Origin: Saxidomus purpurata
Lineage: Eukaryota; Mollusca; Bivalvia; Venerida; Veneridae
Assembly (NCBI GenBank): GCA_022818135.1
Contig: JAFMSR010000018.1
Location: 17,740,847 to 17,804,846, forward strand
Direction: 5' to 3'
DNA: 64,000 nucleotides
A program made the position numbers and the translations under genes. Each line of letters starts with the position of its first letter. The first letter of the stretch is position 1. A model generated the notes under the pieces. That model worked only from the letters and a program-made list of their open reading frames with translations, ran no database searches and was not told the origin of the DNA. Shown one piece after another: positions 11,449 through 20,517 of this stretch.

Positions 11449-12181
11449 TATATACCAAATAGGTTTTCCTATGTACATCTTTGTAAAAAAGTGACCTCCG
11501 GGCAAGGTCAATTTTGACCCCAGGGGCAAAATTTGAACAAACTTTGAAGAGGTCTACTAGGAAATGCTACATGTCATATATATAAGCTCTAGGCCTTGTG
11601 GTTTCAGAGAAGAATTTTTTTAGGTTTTTCTTATGATTATAAGCCTATGTGAAACTTAGTTACCCCTGGGCATGGTCAATTTTGATCCTGGAGTCATAAT
11701 TTGAATAATCTTGGTAGTGGTCCGCTGGACTATGCTACATGCCAATTATCTTAGCTCTAGGCCTTGTGGTTTCAGAAAAGAAGATTTTTATTTTTTTACT
11801 ATATAAGCATATGTAAAACTAAGTGACCACTCGTGCGGGGTCAATTTTGACCCAGGGATAATAATTTGAACAATCTTGGTAGAAGTCCACTGGACAATGC
11901 TACATGCCAAATATCTAAGGTCTAGGCCTAATGGTTTCAGAGAAGAAGATTTTTAAAGTTTTTCCTATTTGTTGCCATAGAGTTCTGCATTGAATGGAAT
12001 TTTTTGAAAAAAATTGATAGAACTTCATGCGAGAAACATCCCTGCAAAGTTTCATTAACATTGGCCCAGTGGTTTCAGAGGAGATGTCGTTCGAAGGAAA
12101 TGGTGGACGGACGACGTACGACGTACCCCGGACGGAATGCGATCCTAATAGCTCACTCTGGCACTTTGTGCCAGGTGAGCT
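11449..12181 (+). repeat. Bivalve-type tandem array with terminal hairpin
   Basis: Units of roughly 180 bp carry 'ggtcaattttgaccc', 'ataatttgaacaatcttgg', 'aggtcta/ccactaggacaatgc', 'tacatgcca', 'ctctaggccttgtggtttca' and 'gagaagaagatttttaaag'. Three units are clear. The block ends with 'ggacggacgacgtacg' and a hairpin at 12150-12181 (arms AGCTCAC..TGGCAC / GTGCCAG-GTGAGCT) followed by 'aaaaat'. This tail resembles a very common repeat end in bivalve genomes (recalled, not searched). The minus frame at 11915-12208 lies in it and is not a gene. Confidence 0.85.
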
Positions 12182-12435
12182 AAAAATCGGAAGCGGATAA
12201 TGAACCATGGGTTATCTGGCAGATCATCGAAGTCAGATAACTGACAATAAATGTGGACGAAGCACGCTCACTTGACAATCACATGTGAAACTATTATAGA
12301 ATCTTATAGAATCTGTCTAGACACTGACGTTTAAAAAGACAAAGGAAACGCTGCTTGCTTCATTAATACTTCAAAATGTGACAGAGATCGCAGTACAGTC
12401 AAGTCGGAAAATGACACACACACAGTTGCCAGTGA

Positions 12436-12528
12436 AAAAATAAAATTCTGCGAAATGAGATACTAAAATATAAAATTTTAAAGTAATTCCTGGAATAAAA
12501 AAATCTCCGAAATGAGATACTGAAAAAT
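12436..12528 (+). repeat. 57-bp tandem duplication next to the MULE end
   Basis: 'cgaaatgagatact' with flanking 'ataaaa' occurs at 12451 and again at 12508, immediately outside the left terminal repeat of the element at 12531. Confidence 0.8.
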
Positions 12529-12530
12529 AA

Positions 12531-12633
12531 AACTGTTTTTCTATTTACAACAACTCTTTAATTCAAATTTTCGGCAATATTGCCTTTTTCAAGAAATTTG
12601 TCTTCACTTTTTAAATTCACATGTTGATCATAT
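12531..12633 (+). repeat. MULE left terminal inverted repeat
   Basis: Begins 'aactgtttttctatttac' and ends 'catgttgatcatat'. It contains the dyad 'ggcaatattgcc'. It matches the complement of 14945-15047 apart from 'tcttc' versus 'tctgc'. Confidence 0.95.
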
Positions 12634-13192
12634 GTTTTGGAACTGCTAATGAGAGAAACCTGCTGTCACCGTAACAAGATGGGAGTACTTCCATAACATG
12701 GTGAATTATTGTCTTTTAATGTCATGGTAAGGAGAATATATTGTAAAACTAGGTCTTACCCATATGTAAAGATTGATAATTATGGACATAATAATCTTTT
12801 AGTATTTCCCTTTAAAATATGTAAGAAAAAACTTTTTAGCTTAATATTTTAATCTTCATTTCTACAATTCTTTTACAATTTCACTTGTGTTATTATATAA
12901 ATACATGGTATATCAATTTATCTAAAAATTCTATATTTTTATTTTTCATGCAAAAATTGAGACCATAATTATCAACTGCAGAAGATTAAATACTAAGAAA
13001 ACCTGGGAAATGCTGCAGAGAGGATCTACAATTTCCAATTGTGAACGGATCCTTTGACCGGTACCAGTTATATAGTTAAAAAATCACTGATTCTATTCAG
13101 ACGCGAGTGTAAAACCAAATAATTTAAATATCAATACTTTGACAAATATTTTACATACGTCAAAATTATACCTCTTGGCGGACAGCTAAGTT

Positions 13193-13381
13193 TAGTTTAT
13201 ACTAATTTATTTTAGCTCGATTGTGAAGAAAGCTTTGGGCTTATCGAGTCACTCTCAAGTCCGCTTCCTGGAAAAACCAGTACTGGTGTCATATGAGGAG
13301 GTGCGGTCATGGCTTTGGTGGGGCTCGAACCGGCAACCTCCGGGATGAGCGAATGACACCTAAACCTCTACACCACCGCTC
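13193..13381 (-). repeat. tRNA-derived SINE, copy 2, with perfect 10-bp target duplication
   Basis: On the minus strand it starts GGAGCGGTGGTGTAGAGG, where 'TGGTGTAGAGG' fits an A box. GGTTCGAGCCCC follows as the B box. The body is shared with 1-165, and the 3' end is 'aaattagtataaacta'. CAGCTAAGTT occurs immediately on both sides (13183-13192 and 13382-13391) and is a target-site duplication. The insertion lies inside the Mutator-like element, so it happened after that element arrived or within its progenitor. Confidence 0.93.
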
Positions 13382-13497
13382 CAGCTAAGTTATCATCATA
13401 AGTGGTGCAAAATTAATATTAAGAATCATTTGATCATGTCTGTTGATTTATCTTCCATGTTTTAAAACAGTTTTTTGATAGTAAAAAATGATTTTAC

Positions 13498-13948
13498 CTG
13501 TTCCAAGCTTTGTGTTGATTGCAAAGCATGGCATTCCTTTTCCCTGGCTCATTCGGTGAGTTTTTCCGTAGGGCACACAGTTAACATGTCCACATTCACC
13601 ATTCTGACATCTAACATACAGGAACCCACCAAGACCTTTTTTCATTTCCCCTATGACACTATCAAAAGTTAGTGGCACAGGCCCAAGTAAACACTCTTTA
13701 CAGAACTTCAAGTTCGATAGAAGAACGTCCCATTCCACAATCCTGCGCCCCACCCGCCAACTTTCCTTATTCACATGCGGTTTTACTGAGGGAATTCGGC
13801 ACACATCACTTCTTTCACCATCCGTTACATAATTATGATCTATTATGACATCGTTTACCACTGCTGATCTGGATCTAACTTGCTTATCTGTCTTTATTTT
13901 CTTCCTGATGAATCGACCTTGACGATCACGTATCAAGAAAGTCGCCAT
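13498..13948 (-). CDS. Mutator-like transposase, N-terminal exon only
   Basis: Start chosen at the internal ATG (13948; MATFLIRDRQG), because transposases of this family often begin with a short basic stretch. An upstream in-frame start at 13981 would add 11 residues. The exon encodes about 150 residues. From about residue 69 it shows WRVGRRIVEW, then CKEC, GEMKKGLGGFLYVRC, a second cysteine pair (C-x4-C-G-H), NCVPYGKTHR and GMPCFAINTKLGTG. This order is that of the N-terminal 'Mutator-like transposase' domain seen in many invertebrate proteins; the cysteines suggest a zinc ribbon. After LGTG the DNA reads CAG|GTAAAA, a good splice donor at 13498/13497, so the 14 further codons to 13448 are probably intron. 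The expected continuation and catalytic part were not found downstream. A fragment or first exon of a dead or non-autonomous transposon gene; not a host gene unless domesticated. Confidence 0.72.
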
Positions 13949-14081
13949 CTTGATACATATATATTCTCGAAGAAAAGACAAAATTACGTGATGAATGAAA
14001 ATTTTGCGTCGTATTTGTCATTTTACCGTCAAATATTACTCAATTTTATTTTATGTTTTCCAGTGAATTATAGAGTTTTCT

Positions 14082-14145
14082 CAGTGAAATAAAAGTGATA
14101 ATCCACAGTTTTGAAACAGTGGATTACCATTTTTATTTTTCACTG
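14082..14145. repeat. Hairpin upstream of the transposase exon
   Basis: Imperfect palindrome. 'cagtgaaataaaagtgataatccac' pairs with the segment ending at 14145, with a loop near 'agttttgaaaca'. It lies about 135 bp 5' of the transposase start codon on the minus strand. Confidence 0.8.
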
Positions 14146-14337
14146 TTTTGCAATCTTTAACCCGGATTTACGTCAAAAAGTATACCGAGCGTAATTAATG
14201 CTGGAAACCATGCGACGATGACGTCGTTTAAATGATGTCATTTGCGCTATGTTTCTGATGACGTTTCCCGCGATTTTCGATATTTTGTAGAAATAAACTC
14301 AATAAAAGTAGAGTTTTAACCATAAAATAAACAGAAA

Positions 14338-14488
14338 AATTGTTGGTATCGGTGTAATATCACGTTAATTTCACTCGTGAACACCAAAAGTTGTTATTTT
14401 CACTCGTGGCTGCGCCACTCGTGAAAATATCACTTTTGGTGCCCACTCGGTGAAATTATAACGTGATCTTACACCGAAACCAACAATT
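14338..14488. repeat. 151-bp palindrome inside the MULE
   Basis: Arms begin 'aattgttggtatcggtgtaa' (14338) and the complement of 'ttacaccgaaaccaacaatt' (ending 14488). Inner blocks 'atcacgttaatttcac', 'caccaaaag' and 'ttttcactcgtggc' all find partners. The loop is only a few bases near 14412. It lies about 390-540 bp 5' of the transposase start. Confidence 0.9.
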
Positions 14489-14876
14489 ATCCTCTATATA
14501 GTTATGCATTATAATATATTTTTTTATTGCTGTTTATATTGAAGTTAATAGAAAATTTCTTTATTTAGTTTAGAGACTATTTCTATCACGGGCGTAGCCG
14601 AAGGTGTTCCGTAAAACTTACGTACGGTTACGATATGTGGCGATATTTACCGATCTTATTAGTATCCTAATACCTTAAGTCAGATAACAGGACAATTTAT
14701 GGTTTAAACAAATGTGTAATAATATGATTTATAAGTGCATTCAAGACAGGACTATGTATCAACTAAAATATGTTTCGGTTTAATTTCAATTGAATTCTAG
14801 TTCTTAGGTGTATTCTTCATGTGATTGGACTCCTACCTGAAAGTACGGGAAACGTCATTTGGACGCTTAGTGTATA

Positions 14877-14900
14877 TGACGTCATTAGGAAGTGACGTCA
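14877..14900. promoter_or_regulatory. Paired TGACGTCA (CRE/ATF-type) palindromes
   Basis: Two exact TGACGTCA octamers at 14877-14884 and 14893-14900, followed by TGACGT at about 14905. A further TGACGTCG lies at 14219-14226 and a TGACGT near 14258. All are inside the Mutator-like element, 5' of its exon. CREB/ATF-family factors bind this octamer; a promoter or enhancer role here is inference. Confidence 0.4.
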
Positions 14901-14944
14901 TTTCCTGACGTTTTGTTGTATTTTCATTTCTAAGCTTGTCATGA

Positions 14945-15047
14945 ATATGATCAACATGTGAATTTAAAAAGTGCAGACAAATTTCTTGAAAAAGGCAATA
15001 TTGCCGAAAATTTGAATTAAAGAGTTGTTGTAAATAGAAAAACAGTT
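14945..15047 (-). repeat. MULE right terminal inverted repeat
   Basis: Inverted match of 12531-12633 with a single mismatch over 103 bp. The near-identity indicates a recent insertion or continued homogenisation. Confidence 0.95.
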
Positions 15048-15182
15048 ATAATTATTATTCCCTGAGGAATATTGAAAGTATTTATTGTGAAAAATAAAAT
15101 CTTTAAGTAATTGACAGAATCAAAAACACAGGTAAAAATCCAAATTTGCATTTTAAAAAAATGTTGAAAATGTTGGTGAGTT

Positions 15183-15440
15183 TTGTTTTTCGGCACCGCT
15201 ACACAATGTTTATATAAGAATTTCAAACGCGTTTGTATATAAGCGTTTATTCATAATTTGGCAGCGTAGGAATATATTATACTGAAACCTTTTTTACTGT
15301 TGATTCGTTCTAAAATATGCTAATTTCAGACAGTTCGAAGGACATTATTTTTTCACCAAAATCTGAGAGCGAGCAGCTTTATTTCAAATGAATTGCAACT
15401 GCTTCTTGTTTAGCAAACATACGGAAATTATAGCATTGAA
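15183..15440. repeat. Diverged dispersed repeat, related to 17027-17345
   Basis: Two parts. The segment 15183-15270 (with 'cggcaccgctaca', 'tttatataagaatttcaaac') matches 17027-17105 in inverted orientation. The segment 15300-15440 ('tgttgattc', 'ctgagagcgagcagctt', 'cttcttgtttagcaaac') matches 17150-17345 in direct orientation. Function unknown. Confidence 0.6.
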
Positions 15441-16406
15441 ATAAAGTATAACTTCATCGTGCTATCACATGAATATTCTGCTCAAAACGGATGCCACACT
15501 TGACCGCAATACTTTATGTAATTAATGGAAAGATTGATCATACACCTGTAAACAGTATATTATTATAATCTTTTCAAAGAATACTGCCCGAGCTGACGGA
15601 AGTCTACAAGACCTTTGTAGTCCATGAAAAACCTTAATGATATATTACGTAAAATGTCTCTGGAGAGAGGAGAGTGGCGAGACGTTCAATTTATTATTTT
15701 GTTACTTCTTTCTTAAAATGTATGTCAATATAGTAATATTGCAAGCACTATAAACATTTCCGGTTTTCTGAAATATTGATGGTAGAGAACTATTAATGTA
15801 TTTATTATTATTATAAAACAACTGCAGCAATACGTATATACAATTCTTAATATCGTCTAACATCATGTATTGATTCATAGGAAAATAATTAAATAGTTCG
15901 TTAAAGGCATGCCCCTTTGAAGGATTTAAGTTTTGAACAGTTATGATACTATATCTGTACTATTCAGTGGTAGAAATGTATTAATCCTTCGTCCTGAGTG
16001 ACGTACTAAAAACAGCTGAAAATAAAGTATATCATCGCCGCTAGGTGCAACAATGTTGTAACTCGTTTTAAAAATAGGTAGCCAAAGTCTCTTTGCACAA
16101 AAGTAAAAACAAATGATGTTTTAGAAGCATCATCATAGAATTTTATAATCATCATAATATATGTATAACATGCGTACAAAATGACAAAAGTCAGATTTTT
16201 AATGCAGAGAATCATTTCTGTCTTAATTTTATTTTATTCTACGCTGACTGCATAAATAAGTAGAAATCATGCAGTCATTGTTTTTCTACTGAAATTTACA
16301 TAAAACATGCAGATTATATTCAAACATGTAAATCTAATAATTCTTCTGACCCGACAATTTTTTCAAATACGAACGTTCGCTTTTTATAACCGAATTAACG
16401 TACGTT
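15441..16406. other. AT-rich stretch, nothing recognised
   Basis: No supported gene. A 69-codon minus frame at 16006-16215 is of low complexity and unrelated to any family I know. Confidence 0.4.
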
Positions 16407-16632
16407 GGTTTCCGTTTCCAAATAAATATATAAGATATATTTGACGTTATTTGCGATGTGTCTGAGAAAATGTCCAGACAATTCTTTAAATAGATAACAA
16501 TAATTCCAGCAATTTATTGTCTAGAGTTGAAGGCGCCTTATTGATCAGGTAACGAATTAAGTTTTTATAATTGCAATGTGTGCCTATCCTATTTTGTGAC
16601 AAATAAATGATTGACAGCAGTATTCTCTTAAT
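16407..16632 (-). repeat. Dispersed repeat R1, copy 2 (inverted)
   Basis: The complement reads 'gagaatactgctgtcaatca', 'aggataggcacacattgcaa', 'ttacctgatcaata', 'gaattgtctggacattttct' and 'cagacacatcgcaaataacg', matching 9908-10140 and 20286-20517. It is closer to the 20286 copy. Confidence 0.8.
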
Positions 16633-17026
16633 ATAAAGGCAAAACACAGTGAAAGCAAATGTTACTACTCAAACACTTTATTTCTTTATTCTTTATTAGA
16701 CTTTGATTGAAGGGGGCTTCCGTTTATGAAGTGCACTTAAATAAAGCTTACAGTACACGTAAGAACTCCATTGCTTTTGAAAAAATTAGTTTTGCAACCT
16801 ACGTTTGAGCCTTTCTTTTGCTGTCTACAGTGTGTAAAACAAGACAAAAATACCTTGTATAATTATGATTCACGATTTTGAATACATTTTTCATTTATCT
16901 AAAGTCTCAGATTTTGGAAAAAAAAAATTCTTCAAACTGTATGAAAATATCATAATTTAAAACAAATAGTCATTTGAAAAGGTTCCAGTGTAAATTCCTG
17001 TAAATTATATCTATAGATTTGAAATA

Positions 17027-17345
17027 ATACACTACCAAATAATAAAGCGCTGGAAACGCTTTTGAAATTCCAATATAAACATATAATGTAGCGGTGCCGT
17101 AAAATCAGCACGTTAAAACGATATTTTGCTTATTCCTACCTAGATTTTTACTTCTATTGTTGATTCAAGCCTATAGTTTTATATTTATGTATTAGTATGT
17201 CATTTTTGAAAATTATACATTTTTCCACGGCAACTGAGAGCGAGCAGCTTCAAAGATGTAATACGACAATGAAAATGTCTTTTTTGATCTTCTTTTAACA
17301 AACGTGTTCTATAGGAATTTCGAAACCATTACATTGTATTTTATG
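17027..17345. repeat. Diverged dispersed repeat, related to 15183-15440
   Basis: Carries 'cgcttttgaaattccaatat', 'gtagcggtgccg', 'ctgagagcgagcagcttc' and 'cttcttttaacaaacgtgtt'. See the entry at 15183 for orientation. Confidence 0.6.
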
Positions 17346-18529
17346 ACTTTCAATTATTGATAGTTTTACTTACATTTTGTTTCTCTTGTAACACTCAAAC
17401 CGTTAACTTAAAATGTTACTTAAGTTTTGGCTTTTGATTTGCTTATCGTTTGAAATGTTTGTCGTCTTACAGTGGAAAATTATACTATATATGATTATTT
17501 ACACCAGCTCAGTGTGTTATTTTGCAAATATAACGCAAGCATTTGGAATCATAGCACGCAATATTGTAATTAATCAGGATTTACATTTTGCATCTATATA
17601 ATCTTTAAAAGGAAATAATTTCTTTACAAATTCTAGTATAAACCGTATTCACTGTGTATATATTGTTTCAAGAACATTGTAGTATGACGGTATTTGTAGT
17701 TTCTGTGTATTTTTGTCTATTATGAAGCCTTTACAGTTTTGGAAAACCCTAAGTGTACTATTATGCTTAATGATAAAAAAAGGTTATAAAAAGTAGTTAA
17801 ATGTTTTGTTCGATGTCAATTACCTTTGTACTGAACTTCCGTTGCATTTTATTCATTATTTTCCGGATGTTGGAACCGTGTCAAAGATTCTTGACAACTC
17901 TCTTCAACATTTTATGCTTCAATATGTGAAATAAAAGACTTAAACTCTAATAATAAAAATGTAGTCCCAAATTGGAAATAAACACGTTTTTTTTTAAAAA
18001 TCTGTACATGTAGCACAGTAGTTTAAGCAGGGAGCGATGCATAATACGAAAACAGATTTTGATGTAATGAGTTTCCCCTAGCTGTATGTCTTGTGAAAAT
18101 GATAATTAGAAAGGCATTTTGTAACATTTAATGGTCTATTACTTTTTACAGTCATGAGTATTGTTGTTAATTTTGTTTTATTTGTTTAGAAATTTGGAAC
18201 AACTAGAGATAAGTGTTAGGGTTAACATTCTTAATACCATCATTATAAAACAAGACATAAAACATTTGGAAATTTAGTGGAAATGCCTACCGTTAATGAT
18301 ACTATGCACATACTGACACGAGTTTGTACCTTAAACCTTTAAATGGTTACTGAACACACGAATTTTCAAAACCAATCAACAAAACAATAAATCTTGTTAT
18401 TTTGTGTAATTTTGATGCTGAAACATCACCCTTAAAGTCCCTAGACCACATTAACAAATAGCTCTCATCTTATCAAAGAAGATGTCTTACTGACAGAAAT
18501 TACTTTTGTTTGTACCATAAACATTCCTA
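17346..18529. other. AT-rich stretch, nothing recognised
   Basis: No exon or RNA gene recognised. The 62-codon frame at 17413-17601 is hydrophobic and AT-driven. Confidence 0.4.
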
Positions 18530-18765
18530 ACTTGCTTTTTAAATCGATAAGTACATATTAGAAACAGAGAGAAGTATATTTTTCATTGATATTGCAAAAA
18601 ATAAGAAAGGCTTTCAGGCAACTCTTTTTCTTAAAGAAACAACTTGAAGATGAAAGAAAAGCATATGTCAAAACTGTTTAAGAGAGAAAAAAAACATGGT
18701 TGTACCATTATCCTATCAATCCATTTATGTTACTATATCAGTAAATTTGAAGTGATCCTGGGACT
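18530..18765 (+). repeat. Dispersed repeat R3, copy 1
   Basis: 'gctttttaaatcgataagtaca', 'tattgcaaaaaataagaaaggc', 'ggcaact' and 'actatatcagtaaatttgaagtgatcctggga' recur in order at 60890-61115, same strand, 42 kb away. Similarity weakens upstream to about 18440. Confidence 0.7.
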
Positions 18766-19323
18766 TTGATACAACGTTAATATAAGCTTAGACAGTGTAT
18801 ACTAGTTCTGAATGTACATATAACCAAGTTGTACCGAAAAGGTGTAATGCATGTTCAAATCAGACGCTCAAATCCTCATTGCATCTCTTAAAATAGAAGG
18901 AAGTGCGGATACGAAAACTTCCTAAGAACTGCTATTGTATTTGTTCAAAACATGTATCTGTCTAGCATATAAAAACATCTTTTACTAGATGACAGTGAGC
19001 AAGCAATGAATTATTGGAAAAAAGCAAACATTGTAAGCTTTGAACTTTTTGTCACGAAATTCCGTGTACACGATTTTTAGACTAACATTTAAAATTGATG
19101 TTTTATTTTGAAGTCAATGGCTACTGACTTATTTGGAACTGCAGAACATTGACAGATATTAATATTTCATGATAAAATTGTTGCGTAATCCAACGGTATT
19201 ATGAATTATTAATGTAACAAAATAAATATGTTATGACAACTGTAACAGTATATTTACATTGCAACATGTTTGCTTAATTTAAAGTGCACGGCGGATGTTT
19301 AAAGTAAAGTGAACACAGAAATT

Positions 19324-19415
19324 GATTATTAATGGGTTGGAATAGATAGCATTTCCTTTATCTGACCTTTTAAGTATTCATTGTTATGTGATTAAATATT
19401 TACAGGAACTAATGC
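19324..19415 (+). repeat. Dispersed repeat, pair of 7010-7100
   Basis: 'ggttggaatagatagcattt', 'tgaccttttaag' and 'atgtgattaaatatttacagga' match 7010-7100. Weaker similarity may continue to about 19610. Confidence 0.6.
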
Positions 19416-20285
19416 GATGAAACGAAGCCTTGCTAAGACAACAGAAAGACAGTTACGATTTAATGATTTCTCCTGGAAAAATTAAAACTGTGTTATGTTA
19501 TATAAATGACTTTTCAATAACTTACGAACACTTTTTGAGAGAGATTGGGTGATGAATAATGTTTGTGTCTACTGTAATTGTTTATCTCAGAACAAGATTA
19601 CCCAGCAGGAGCCTAAATTAAATAAATGATAAAAACAATTTTACACTTCGAACAACAATCTTTAAGGTAAATATTTGAAAGTGTGTGTCTTTAAACCTCA
19701 GTCGTAAATTAATTAGCTATAATCATTGCACGATAAGGTTATCAATATCAATATGAAACATGCATGAACATTGCGCTTGTATGCATAAATTCTCCGTTGT
19801 GTATGGGAGTTTTTTGTTCATGAGTAAATGATTGCTTTTAATTTGTTCAGTGCTTCTATTAATGTTTTCTTCATACTGTTGTCAGACATAATTGCGTAAA
19901 GCTTCATTAAACGTTTAAAACTGGATAAGGTATAAAATCGATTCTAAATGAAGCGGAATATATCATATTTTTAAGGTGAAATTGAAGAATGTATGCAGAT
20001 ACTGGAAGAATTTTCTGTCATTAGTTTTTTCTTCATTTACACTTACCTACACTTCTAAACGTTAGTGAGGCAGAGAATCATAATTATGTCGCAAAGCATT
20101 AATTCACCTTACTGATTAAAAATCCCTATAAGAATGTCAAGCCAACTAATAACGTGTGTTCTAAGTGTTCATATTTAGAACTAGAGTAGCGGACGTGTGC
20201 TTTATTTCAGACCAGGTGAAAGAACTTAAGTATTTGAATAAGTTTTACATTAGCATTTACTATCATTTAGCAAGAATGGTATAAC

Positions 20286-20517
20286 TTCATTCTAAGAGAA
20301 CACTGATACCAATCACCTACTGGTCACATCATAGGATAGGCATTCATTACAATTACAAACGTTGACCTCTTTACCTGATCAATACAGCTTCTTCAGTTAT
20401 AGACGGTAAATTGCTGAAATTAGTGTAATCTATTAAAGGAATTGTCTGGACATTTTCTCAGACACATCGCAAATAACGTCAAAGCTTTCACACACACATA
20501 TGCATCTATTTATATGG
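20286..20517 (+). repeat. Dispersed repeat R1, copy 3
   Basis: Matches 9908-10140 in direct orientation and 16407-16632 inverted; shares 'ggtaaattgctgaa', 'tgtaatctattaaagga' and 'ttgtctggacattttctcag'. Confidence 0.8.

Larger units (their letters stand above)
12531..15047 (-). mobile_element. Mutator-like DNA transposon, deleted derivative
   Basis: A 2517-bp segment bounded by 103-bp inverted repeats (12531-12633 and 14945-15047) with one mismatch by eye. Long terminal repeats are characteristic of Mutator-like elements. The interior carries one minus-strand exon (13498-13948) of the Mutator-like transposase family, which supports the assignment independently. Upstream of the exon lie two hairpins and several TGACGT motifs. 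Downstream lies a SINE with its own target duplication. No continuation of the transposase (catalytic DDE region) is visible between the exon and the left end, so the element cannot encode a full enzyme. An 8-11-bp target duplication was looked for outside the ends and not found. Confidence 0.75.

Noticed and set aside
11915..12208. 97-codon minus frame
   Set aside because: Translation of the tandem array and its terminal hairpin, a common noncoding repeat.
12522..15056. 8-11-bp target duplication of the MULE
   Set aside because: Flanks 'gaaaaataa' (left) and 'ataattatt' (right) do not match; may have mutated or the true ends may differ slightly.
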